Source: Chimonanthus salicifolius
Lineage: Eukaryota > Streptophyta > Magnoliopsida > Laurales > Calycanthaceae
Direction of reading: 5' to 3'
DNA: 64,000 bases
NCBI GenBank assembly: GCA_013350335.1
Contig: CM023538.1
Span: 47,238,201-47,302,200, forward strand
Part shown: piece by piece, positions 1 to 10,716 of the stretch
Layout of the letters: every line of letters starts with the position of its first letter
Position numbering within the stretch: position 1 is the first letter of the stretch
The notes under the pieces: model-generated
Database searches by the model: none
Seen by the model: only the letters and a program-made list of their open reading frames with translations
Told to the model about the DNA's origin: nothing
Program-made: the position numbers and the translations under genes

Positions 1-457
1 CTTCCATGTTCAAGGCATTTCTATCAGCAGCAGTGCTTTGATCCATGGCTTTTTCACCGTAGACGAAGAAGAAGTAAAATGTGAGTAGGCTGCTGCTCAC
101 AGTCAAGCCCCAAACCAAAACCCAGGCCACGCTCAACTGCAAAATCGTCGAGATTCGATAAGCAAGCAGAACGTTCAGTGTCGTTGCAAGCACCCATATG
201 GGGACCTTCAGCCTCTCCCTTGTCTTCGAGTTCTCCGGCAACCGGTCGAAAACATGTATGCACCAAAGGAAGAACAAGAGAATTCCATAGAACGAGAAGA
301 TGAAGATTAGAGCTAGAATATCTTCGCGCAATCTAATGGCGGAAGAGACAGTGTTGATGGTCAAGAAGCCAATGGTAAGTATGTTTAAAAAGGTGGATTG
401 GGAATCATGTTTTCGGCTCTCTTGCTCTGCAATTGAGTTAACTGCTCCATATCTCAT
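1..457 (-). CDS. Small multi-spanning plant membrane protein, DUF6490-like (3' end outside window)
   Basis: An open frame runs without a stop from an ATG at 457 down to base 1 (152 codons). No stop is reached, so the C-terminus is missing. After about 27 polar residues the sequence shows a hydrophobic segment (LTIGFLTINTVSSAIRL), a second one rich in F and L ending in LFFLWCIHVFDRLP, a basic linker (KTRERLKV), then two more hydrophobic stretches ending in LLTFYFFFVYGEK. This order (LTIGFLT..., a Cys/Phe-rich second helix, an R/K-rich loop, two further helices) is that of a family of small plant membrane proteins of unknown function, which I believe is DUF6490. The family name is from memory. 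The start was chosen because it is the first ATG upstream of the conserved block and gives a usual N-terminal length. No intron is needed. Function unknown; membrane location is inferred from hydrophobicity. Confidence 0.72.
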   Translation of the reverse strand, partial: MRYGAVNSIAEQESRKHDSQSTFLNILTIGFLTINTVSSAIRLREDILALIFIFSFYGILLFFLWCIHVFDRLPENSKTRERLKVPIWVLATTLNVLLAYRISTILQLSVAWVLVWGLTVSSSLLTFYFFFVYGEKAMDQSTAADRNALNME

Positions 458-1290
458 TTCTAATTGGCACAGAGCGTGGAAGAGAGAGAGAGACACAGAA
501 ATTGTAGAACAAGCGAAGGGTATTCTGAACTCAACAATGGCTATTATTTATTGTGTGATAACTCGGATCTTGCTGAGCAAGGCTTGACCATTTCCCTGGA
601 CTTCATCCTTTGAAGGTAACAATTTTCATTGGTTATTCACAAACACAAGCAATCAAAGATTCAAGGAAAGAATCAAAGAAAGTCCTCAATTCACATCAAC
701 GCGGAGAAATGACCCGATGCTCACTCTATGGTGGGTATGGGTATGAAATCAAAGTTCGATAAAATTGGACTCGGATACGTCTAAAATGGTTCACGAAAGG
801 CATGACTTTTTAAATAATGTAAATTAGTATTAATGCCATTTACTTAGTTTAAAATGATTATTGATAAGTCATTAACTTATATATATTGATATCATACAAT
901 TCCAACTCCTACAGTTCAATTTTGTTAAAAAATAATCTGAAAGAACTCAAATGTATAGGAATCCTGTGGTGGGACCACTTTATCTATTTGAGATAGATCT
1001 GGTAAATTACATCATTCATACACAATTTGAAAGGACTTCAGTTCACATGGAAAGACATACAATCTTAACCCTCAAGGATCTTCTTGTGAAAGATTCGGTA
1101 GAAAAGAAATTGGATAATCAAAATAAATCTTTTAATTGGAGTGGTTGTACACAATGGATGAATCTAATATCTTGTGTATACTGTATACTACATATTGAAC
1201 CTTTTTTCTTGATTTTGTGGTGTGCATAAACCTCAATCACTACCGTATCTTATAAAATTGAAAAATAAATTAAAATGACTTTGGAGTGAG
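458..1290. other. AT-rich intergenic DNA upstream of the membrane-protein gene
   Basis: A CT/GA microsatellite lies just upstream of the start (about 480-492 on the plus strand), as is common in plant 5' leaders. The rest is AT-rich. Short open frames at 951-1229 have no recognisable domain. I see no gene here. Confidence 0.5.
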
Positions 1291-1640
1291 CAGGGCCGTC
1301 TCAACACAAGTTGAGGCCTAAGGCAAAAATTTAAAATGGGACATTTAGGGTATTTAACATATTATTATAAGTAATATTTAATTAAAATTTTAATTATATA
1401 TAATAAAAATAATATATCTAAATTCTATTTTTCTTACTTTTTGGGATGCAAAATTACTAAATAAATTTTTGTATTCAAATTTTGCTAAAAAATCATTTTC
1501 AATTGATAATATGACTAAATCACTTAATCTTTCTTATGATATTGTTGATCGTAAGTAAGATTTTATCAATTTTAGTTTTGAAAAACTTCTTTCTGCAAAA
1601 GCAATTCCAACCACGGTCACACCCGGTTAAACCCGTGCTA
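1291..1640 (+). mobile_element. Possible hAT-like transposon relic (one end only)
   Basis: The stretch starting CAGGGCCGTCTCAAC at 1291, followed by TTGAGGCCTAAGGC, resembles the terminal region of a dispersed plant hAT-type transposon. Just downstream, a short frame (FEKLLSAKAIP) weakly resembles transposase-derived sequence. No matching inverted end or target duplication was found, so this is a weak call based on pattern memory. Confidence 0.2.
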
Positions 1641-2660
1641 TGAATATTATATTATAAATAATAATAAATTATTAATTAATGTTTAATTGATGAGTTGGAA
1701 TAAAATTTAGAGCAAACAATTTTTTTTATTAAAAATTAAAATATGACTTTTACTAGTAAAATCAAGTGATTAAAATTTGAACTTTAGGTTCAGTTTTTTA
1801 TCTACTTATGGTTTACCATATATAATTTTAATTCAACATTATTTTGTTATGAATCATCTTAAAATAATTAAAAAGAAAAAAGAAAATACACCAGTTGTAG
1901 TCATATATATATATATATATAGGCTAAATAGACCGAAAGTCGATTGACTTTTGTAACTTTTTGTAAAATCATAAACAAAAATTTAGCTTCGGTCGCTCCG
2001 GTAGGATGATATATCTTATATGTGTTCAGATTTATTAATGTATGACGAGTTTGACGAGTCTCAAATTTGAATTGAAAAATAAACGTACTCAAATACCAAA
2101 ATTCTATACTATATAATCTATTACAATTCTTAATATTATTATAAAATTATAAATAGAAACAAATAATCATATAATTACTTTTTATTTGAATTACCCATTT
2201 TATAAATTTATATCAAATGAAAAACCTTAAAAATGAATTGAATTTTCCCATTTAACTAATCTAGATAACCACATTTTATTGAGTCTAATATTTTGCCTCC
2301 CAAGTATTCTATTTATTTATTTATATTTATAAAAAAATAAATGAGATTATAAAATGATAATCTTTAAAACCTCTAAAATTGGTAATGTTTTAAAAAAAAA
2401 AAAAAAAACACTAAAAGGTGCTCACGACTCACGAGAGAGCTCCGTAAAATAAGCTAAGGTTGGAGCTTCTTCACGTGTGATTTTTTTGTTTATCTTATCC
2501 GTATCTCCCTCACCCCTCTCTTCACTAATGGTGATAACCCTCAGAATCCTAGCCGCCGCCGCTCTCTGAGAGAATGACTAAAGCTTGTGTTTGGGGATTT
2601 CAAAAACTGAGGGCCTAAGGCGGTTGGGGAGCAATTTCGTCGGCAGAACCAAAATGAAAA
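1641..2660. other. AT-rich intergenic DNA with a TA microsatellite
   Basis: Contains a (TA)n run at about 1904-1921 and poly-A at about 2391-2408. No coding, RNA or element signature was recognised. Confidence 0.5.
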
Positions 2661-2664
2661 AAAT

Positions 2665-3065
2665 CCAAAATAATCGAGTTTCGATTGACCCGGGAATTGA
2701 TTGGGGTCATGTTCGATTTCAAATATCATGCCTGGATTAGAAATCGAGTCTGCCCCAAGGTTAATACATAAAAGCTCGATTTTAGCCCAAAAGCTTAAAT
2801 TTGAGCCACATTTATATCATATATAATTTTTATTTTATAAAAAATACAAAATTTTCCTTGTATGCCTAAAAAAATACTCTAGCCTTTAAGTTCACATATA
2901 CATTTTGGGTTTGAAACGAGCCTCAAGCCTTTCACATACAAATTCAGGTCGGGCTTGAGTTTGAATAGTACAGGTTAACTTGGGCTTGCATCCTTAAATT
3001 GCAATTCTGGCCCAATCTTAAATAGGCCCAAAACCTGGCATGATTCACCCAAGTTGCTGCCCTAA
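2665..3065 (+). repeat. Dispersed repeat, copy A
   Basis: Shares an ordered set of blocks with 8830-9280: a CGATT-GACC-type start, GGGGTCA/GGGGCCA, a central AT tract, ACATATACATTTTG, a TTGGGCTT/TTGGGCTC block, AATTGCAATTCTGGCCCAA versus AAATGCAATTTAGGCCCAA, and CACCCAAGTTGC versus CACCTAAGTTGC. Both copies have the same orientation. Rich in GGCCCAA and CAAGCC motifs. The element class is not known to me. Confidence 0.65.
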
Positions 3066-6000
3066 TTGGATCCAAAATAGTTTGTCTCATTTTCTTTAAT
3101 TACTGTGTGGGGAATTTTAGAATGGCAAGGTAATCCCTTCTTCGTAAGTCAATCACCGAAAGAGAAAAGTAGTTTTAAATGAGATGTTGACCTGGATACT
3201 GGGTCACATACTATTATCGACTTTCTTAAGTATGAGCCCACCAAATGACATGGCAATAGACCTGTTGAAATGGTCTTCCCTTCAGGCCATATTTTTAAAG
3301 CTTCAAAAGTTTGTCATTTTAAAAAATCTTTTTAATCCCTAAATTTTATTGCCTTTAAAATATGACTTAAACAATCCGACTAAGATGATTTTTGTTAGAC
3401 AATATATTGAAAGAAAAGACCATTGTAATGTGTCAATCACTACCTCATTGCATGTGATCACCTGTAGAAAGTTAAAACCTAAAATACTCCTCTTTTTGGA
3501 CTCTCAAGTATGTTTAGCAACCAAGAGATAATAAGGTAGGAGATTTCAAAACTAAGAAAGTGGGAGAAAATCAATTAGGTTAGAATATTGGCATTTGGTA
3601 ACCATATCAATGTGCTGTGAAATTTTGGTAGATTCAAATATTTCTGTTTGGCATATATTTTGAAGATTTTGATATGTTAAATTTTTTTACAAAGTGTACC
3701 CATTCACACAGAAGCTATTAAAGTTATTTAAAAAAATTCATTAACATTTATATTAAATGTCTACTTATTTTTAATTACAACTATTAATTAATAGTTAAAC
3801 AAAAATTCTAGAAACTCAACCAAGTTTCTCGATTCAATTGGATTTCAAGTTGAGTCCAAATTTTGAATTTTTGAACACAGGGACACATTATGCTTACACA
3901 ATTGAATCATCAAATTCTTTGTCACTTAAATTAGATTAACCCTACAAAGTAAAAGACGTTATTCTTGATGTGAGAATTTAAAAGAAGATAGTCTAATTAA
4001 ACATATTAAAGCCAATACATTTAAACTAATTAAATAAACAGTTGAAATGAAGTTCTTTATTAGTTATCAAAATTATTTGCTTAAATCAAATTGGTAAAAA
4101 ACTTATGTAAAATTAATATCAATAACTTCTTAATATTGATAATCAATAACTTCTTTTGTTACAATCATTTTTCCTAATAAATTAATACAATATTAAAATT
4201 AAATTGTTAACATGACTCATTTTTGCCAAATTCTAGTGTTCCCCTTTTTTTTTAAAAAAAAAAAAATTCCTCTAATAAGACTTTTTCTATGGAGACTAAA
4301 TATGGAGACTTCCCTTTAAATAGATATTGGACTTCACGTAGTTGTGTGTAATGTAAAGACCATATAGTATATTGTCTATGAAGTTTCAACTCTATTTATT
4401 CATTCTATCCATTCATTTTAAACTTTAAAAATATAACAACTTGTACTCGTTCAAATATAAAGGTCAGCATCATATGAATGAGATTATCAATTAATAGTAA
4501 GACATTATATACTTACATAAATATAATTATCTATCAAATGAACCCAATCAAAGTGGAGTTAGGAATGTCTCGCTACTAACCATATTGTGGGACTAATGTA
4601 ATACTTCATCATAATATCAGAGTTTATTGATTGAGAATCAATCATAGAATCTATCATTAAACTTTATGTTCGATAAATCCGAATGACATAACCATAGGAT
4701 CTGAATCAATTAATGCTTGAAACACAGAACAATGTTAATGTGGAAATCATAAACATAATAATAATAAGACAAACCCTAATTCATTGATGAAGAAGAGTAA
4801 GGTTTGATTTTCCCTTTGATGTGCTGATGCTTCCTGAAATCCAAAAACAAGAGAAAGCACCCACTTTGGAGTTTCTACCTCTTTCCTCTTTAATGCTCTC
4901 TCCCAATTTCGTGAATAGTATTTTTGATAATGAGGTTGTCTTCAATTGATGGATAATTATGAAGAGAGTTCATTTTATTGGCAGAGGGAGGACCCTTAAC
5001 ACAATTAGAACTTTCCATTCCTACTTCTCATCAGAATAGAAAACTAATCCCCTTTAGAACTCTACTAAAATAGACTTTTCTTATTTAAAAACAGTTTTCC
5101 TAATTTAAAATCCTCTATATGGCGTCTCAAATTTAATGTGGGTCATGTAGAGTCTTACAACTGATGCATATCTAATTGCAAAGAGGGAGAGAGGATGTCA
5201 TGACAGGGAAATGATATTATGGTTGGATGGTTGAGGGAGAAAGTTAAAGAGCCCGGGTCAGAGTGAGAGAGAGCACCTGGGTGAGAAGAAATAGAGAGAT
5301 GGCAGACTAAGAGTGGTAGAGAGAAAGAGAACCTAGAGATGGAAGTGGCTTAAGTGTAATAGAGAGCTGGAGACTCATCCTAAGTTCTGTCTCTCTGAAA
5401 AATGAAGACCAAAATCTACTCAAATTGGAGGATTGACGTATAAAGGGTATGCCTGAAAATTTCAATCTCCTCCTTTTTTTAGAAGATTAGATTTTATTTT
5501 CTCATTTACCAGATGGAAGAAATTTAATATACAGGTACAAAAAGATCAGAACTTTCAATACATTGAAGTAGGACACACATATCACAAGTGGACCCCTTCC
5601 ATTTTTAATTATTTATTTATTTTTCTAGTTAGCAAGTTGGTAGGTGCCTTATTCTTCGTTTTGTGTTGTGATCGGTCTCCTAATGTGTCATGGATTCCCA
5701 TAAAGGGTTTTGTTTCTCAAAATATTGTAAAGAAATCAGAAATTAATTAATTTCTCTCTCTTCAATCTTTCTTCTTGTTTGCTGTAGGTTTTTTTTTTAT
5801 TGTCTGTGGAAGACGGATATCTATTTTGTTGGATCAAAGAGTCGGTGTGCATCGCTCTCGCATCATACATGATCATCAAACACTATCATACATGGAATGG
5901 ACCATATTATTTTGATGGAGCCATTAATATTGCAATGTGATATTTATTGGAAATACATATTTTTAATTTTAAAGTTTATTAAATTTATCTTAATCACATT

Positions 6001-6240
6001 AGTTAAGTTATAATTTCCAATTTATAAAATTTAAAATTAGTAGTAATTTAATATGCTGAAAATTTGAGATATTTAAAAGATATAATTTGATAGATCCAAT
6101 AAAAATGATCCTGTGTTCGTTCAATCTTCAAATATTGACCTTTTAATAGATTAACCATTTTCACTACTAGTTAACTCAACGATAAAAAGATATATGATCA
6201 ATCTATGATAGAGTGTGGACTGCTCTCCGTCTTACTCGTT
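3066..6240. other. Gene-poor AT-rich region
   Basis: Only short random open frames are present (for example 3349-3531). AG-rich and TC-rich stretches at 5180-5340 and 4860-4910 look like transcribed-leader or element-derived sequence but have no firm landmark. No gene was recognised. Confidence 0.4.
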
Positions 6241-6248
6241 ATTCAATT

Positions 6249-6863
6249 GGGATTTTTTTAAAAAGACCCTATCCTTTAAGTTTATTTCGAAAAAGTCTCC
6301 CAATTTTATAATTCTATAGAAGTCACTAAGTTTTTGTAAAAAATCTAATAGGATCTATAACTATCTTAATTCTTAACTAAAGGTCAACTTCCTTTTGTAA
6401 ATTATTTATTCTTATCGCACATAGTTTATACCAAGTGAAGTATTCTATGAAATCTTTATGAGATAGTATTTTCATCTATTTCATTTTTTTTTACATTAAT
6501 TATATGTTGAGTAATTGGCATACTTCTAATTTGATCATAATCAGAGCTATTTTCACCCTTAGATTAAAACTAAGAGTGCCTGCCAACTTTGATTTTTAAA
6601 AATTTAATTCTCTAGTTGTCTGCTTTAGTTGGTTTTTAACCCATAAAATTATTTTTCATCGCTATTCCCAATAACTGGTATTCACCTTCAAGTGAGTCTC
6701 GCGACATCCATTAAAACAATCTTAAGGAAAAAATAATTTACCATTCATGAAGGGACTTTTATAGAATATTTATAAAAGATTAAGGGCCTTTTTAATTATG
6801 AAAAATATATAGGCTTTTTTAAAATAAATTCAAAAGATAAAAGACAATTTTAGATAAAGCCCC
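6249..6863. mobile_element. Non-autonomous TIR DNA transposon (MITE-like, 615 bp) with 8-bp target duplication
   Basis: The left end GGGATTTTTTTAAAAAGACC and the reverse complement of the right end, GGGGCTTTATCTAAAATTGT, pair over about 50 bp; both continue into a TTTATTTxxxAAAAAG block. The element is bracketed by a perfect 8-bp direct repeat ATTCAATT at 6241-6248 and 6864-6871, the size left by hAT and near that left by Mutator-like transposases. There is no coding capacity, so it would need a transposase from elsewhere. Superfamily assignment is an inference. Confidence 0.62.
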
Positions 6864-6871
6864 ATTCAATT

Positions 6872-7329
6872 TTAGATTTTTTAATAGAAGTTTATATTGC
6901 GGGGACCTAAAGGCACATTAATTAAAATGTATCAGTAGTGAAACTGAACATCTTACAACAGTATTTCTGGTAAGCTCAATCAATGCATATGCCTTTTAGA
7001 AAGTAAAGTAATACAATATATAGCATTCTATATATTAACGTCTTGGGATTCTCTATTATGAAGAAAAAAAAAAAAAAGCATTCTACATATTATACAATTA
7101 TATTTAGTTCAAATTAGCCTTTCTAAAATCTACTAACATCTGATTTACTGTTGAGAAGTAGATCGTCAAATTTTAAATTAATGTATTCACATAATTTATT
7201 TTATAATCTTAAATTTATATAAAATTAATTTTAATAATACATTCTTTCATTTAATAAAATCATGTGCAATTTGATCGTGTGTTCTCTTGTAATTTTGAAA
7301 AGCTTCGACGGTGGAGATTATGTTGCATC
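6872..7329. other. AT-rich spacer
   Basis: Contains a poly-A run at about 7063-7077. No gene or element recognised. Confidence 0.4.
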
Positions 7330-7675
7330 TAGGGGTGCAAAATTCGGACACCCTGAGATATCGGCCGATATCTCGGCCAATAAATTTCTCTCTCCTCTTT
7401 TGTTTTTTTTTTTTTAAATATCGGTATTTTTTTCTGAATTAAAAAATAAATAAATAACTCAAAAGGAAGCTGGTTTGTTTTTAAAAATTTTGAAAACGAA
7501 AAAATCGGTCGATGTCTGGGCCGATATTGGTCCAATATCGGCTGAGATATCAACTCAGGCCCACCATTATTTTAATTTTTTTTTTTTTAAAAAAAGACCG
7601 ATATTATGAATATTGACCGATATCAGACCGATATATATCGGCCGATATATCAGTCGTATCGGTCGATAAATACTA
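7330..7675. repeat. CGATATCGG-palindrome repeat with inverted arms
   Basis: The motif GATATCGGCCGATATC and variants recur many times (about 7355-7380, 7503-7555, 7598-7670). The segment CTGAGATATCGGCCGATATC near 7351 is mirrored in inverted orientation near 7519-7556, giving a potential large hairpin. A minus-strand open frame here encodes repeated YRP/RPI tripeptides simply because the repeat is translated; it is not a credible gene. Similar GATATCGGCC-rich repeats occur in other plant genomes (recalled, not checked). Confidence 0.6.
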
Positions 7676-8139
7676 TATATATGACGTAGTGGCTCTACTA
7701 ACCAAAAAAACTGTTCTTCAATTAGAATTTGACAAATAAGAAAATAAAAAATAAAATAACTTAATTAGCTTCCTTCCGCTCCAAGCAAACTTTAAGATAG
7801 AGACAAACTTCTACTTCCTTTGACTAACCAAACTTGAATTATAAGGAAATAATTTCTTTCCTAAAGATGTCGACCGTGTAAATGGGTACTTGGAAGCCGA
7901 AATATAAAAATAAGGCCTTGACCCATCATATATAGGGCTTGGATTACTGAAAACCTAAATTAAGATCCATTAACTATTTCAAAGTAGCCTTTTTATCCAT
8001 CAATTGTTTTATAAAATTCAAGGATGGTAAACCCAATTCTCTATTTTTTGTATAGATGCATTTATTATTTTAGATGCACTTAGCATAAAAAAATTATGAA
8101 GCGGACCTTTAGGAGCAAAACTTTAAGGTCTTAAAAAAT

Positions 8140-8765
8140 TATAAACTGCTCAACTTGATTCATTTATTAAAAAAGTTGACATGAAGTAATTTTAGATGAG
8201 TTTACATAACCTGACCCATTTATTAAATAGATTAAACAAACTCCAACCCAACTCCAACCCAACTCCAACCCAACTCAACCCATTTACAAAGTGGGTCAAT
8301 CCAAAGGATCCTAATCCACTTGATCAATGTAGATGATCAAGTTTAAATGAATTAACCAACTTGACTCATTTATTAAAAGCCTGACTAACTTGATCATACC
8401 AAACTTAACCCACTTATTAAATGAGTTGGCTAATCCTGAGGGTTGATCCTACTCATACATGACCCACACGTAAATTTAAAAAAAAAATATCATTATCACA
8501 CAAATTAAACGGATCCAAGTATTCAAATAAGCTTCCCATATATGAAATGGCTGACCTAACCCAAACTGCTTATGGGTTGATCCCACTCAAAGCGACCCAT
8601 TTTTTAAATAGGTTATTCCAACCTGAATAATTCTAAATAGGCCAATCTGATCCACAGTTTAAATAACTTATTTATTAAATGAGTCAACCTACTTAGTTCA
8701 CTTATTAACGGTAGACCAACATAATAAATATCAATGTTGTCTTATTTATTAAATTAGTTAACTCA
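8140..8765. repeat. Array of degenerate ACCCATTTATTAAATGGGT-type palindromes
   Basis: At least seven related blocks share the core TTTATTAAA inside an imperfect palindrome of the form ACCCA-TTTATTAAA-TGGGT: near 8160, 8213, 8365, 8407, 8594, 8667 and 8738. Spacing is irregular, so this is a scattered cluster rather than a true tandem satellite. Confidence 0.5.
8239..8282 (+). repeat. 11-bp tandem repeat (CTCCAACCCAA)
   Basis: Three and a half direct copies of CTCCAACCCAA, the last shortened to CTCAACCCA. Confidence 0.85.
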
Positions 8766-8829
8766 ATCTCACTCAACATAAGGGTGCCACTTAGGTCATG
8801 AATAATCCTAGATCGCTTGAAAGAACTTG

Positions 8830-9280
8830 AAAAAATTAGGTTTCTAATTGACCCAAGCTCGATTGGGGCCAGGTTTTTAAACAAAAAAATTTGGTACCAA
8901 ATTAGAATTTGGGCAAAGCCTAGTACATGAAACCCAAGTTTAGCCTGAAAGTCCAAATTTGAACAACAATTGAGAAAATATAATTTTATTTAATTAATAT
9001 TTTGTATAAATATAAAATTTATGTAATATATAATTGAATAATATAAAAGATATTTGTTATTTGTTTCAGGACCAAACAAGCTCAAACACGGATATGTAAA
9101 CATATACATTTTGACTTTGAAATCATGCTTAAGTCTTACAAATAAATTTGTGTTGAGCTCAAATTCGGCTAATTAGGATAACCTACGGTTGTGATTGGGC
9201 TCAAGCCCTTTAAATGCAATTTAGGCCCAAGCTTCAGTAAATCAAAATCTGACCTGACACACCTAAGTTGCAGTTCTAAC
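8830..9280 (+). repeat. Dispersed repeat, copy B
   Basis: Second copy of the repeat at 2665-3065, in the same orientation. It carries the blocks TTGACCCAAGCTCGATTGGG, a longer AT tract, ACATATACATTTTGACTTTG, GATTGGGCTCAAGCC, AATGCAATTTAGGCCCAAGC and CACCTAAGTTGCAGTTCTAA. Confidence 0.62.
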
Positions 9281-10716
9281 TCGAGACATTTATTAACAAA
9301 TTTTTCTTCATATAGATCAGTAGTAAACATGTGAAAACTTTTAAGGTTATAAATCAAATGTCCACTAACCCTTTTCCATCAAAATTCATTTTCATATTAG
9401 AAATCATTTTTCCAGTAATCAGGTATAGAAATATTAGTAATTTCTTTCCACTTTTTTACGTGTGGAAAACATGCACTAAATGTCTTTGCCCTGCCTCATT
9501 TACAGCTCTGGGTTGGTGTTTTGATCTTTACTAGGGCTGAGTTTGTACGAGGGGTGTAAGGGTAATGAAATTATCATTCATTACCGTTGTTTGATAACTA
9601 AGAGGTAAGGATAAAATTTCAAATTTTTTATCCTCATTTCTCACTTCCAAAAACCCTTTTCTTCCAAGGAGTTTTCATATTACCTGGAGTAACTTCTGGT
9701 CAAGAGTAATTCCAGATAACCTCCACAAAATTTACCACAAAATTTACCCTAAACCCTTTGTACCACAGAGAGTCGGTGAGGATGGGGTAGGAGGGAAACT
9801 AAAGGGGCTGTTGTACAAACCAGGGTTGCTTGAGAAGGAAGCCCGCTCTCAGATCTTTGATTTAAACTGCCTGTTATAAAATGAGTGTTGTCATCAATTA
9901 GCGTTGACTTTCTCCAATTAGCACCACTAATTGCTGAATTTTATTATAATTAATTTTGCCTTTCTTTTTCATTCTTCTATTCTTTTTCTATATTTTTTTT
10001 TTTGTCACTTGTATTTTGTTTCTCTATAAATACAATATTCAATTGGTCTCTCCTTGATTTAGGAAGACAGACAAATCTCCAGTGTCAATTTCTAATATCA
10101 TCAAAAGAGTTTGCTGGTTTTGTTGGTGCCAAGAACTCTGAAGATTCACTTCAGGAAGAAGTGGGTACATTTCTAGTGTTGTGTAGCCATTTATTTCTTG
10201 TTTTTAAAGTGTCTCTGTTGTAGCTTTAAAGGGACCCTGAACACATCTAACATTGAATTCACCCTTTGACATTGAAAGCTAGATTGTGCACACTGCAATT
10301 GTAGATTGTAGTTCCACATATAGTTACAAATTTTGAAATGGCTGACCAAAGTAAAAATCATTGGATAATCGACTGCAGAAGGCAGTCCAAAAGGGAAGCA
10401 TGAATGATTATGTTGAGTGACAACAATACCATGAAAGGGTAATCAATCTTCATTATTTCTAATCAAGTTGAAGACTTAATAATTGCTTTGGATTATTAGA
10501 GTCCACTAATATGCTCAACTACACAACCCAGTTACATCGTTCTGGAAACACAAAGCTATTTACAGAAAATGACTCGATGGCTTATTCTAATTTGAAACCT
10601 GAAAACAATATGAATCTCGCAGCCATCTCTTTCCATGCAAAGTTGGATCCACTGTGTAATTAAGAAAACTTCATTTTTACGAAGAGTTAAGCTGAAATGT
10701 TTACTGGGACAAGTTT
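9281..10716. other. Intergenic DNA / 3' flank of the TPR gene
   Basis: No domain-bearing frame. The part next to 10,717 (about 10,550-10,716) should include the 3' UTR of the minus-strand TPR gene. CT-rich tracts occur near 9960-10,000. Confidence 0.4.

Noticed and set aside
4605..4620. Primer binding site (TAATATCAGAG) of a Copia element
   Set aside because: Two mismatches and no LTR found upstream.
7329..7553. Arg/Pro/Tyr-rich 74-codon frame
   Set aside because: Product of the GATATCGGCC repeat, not a conserved protein.
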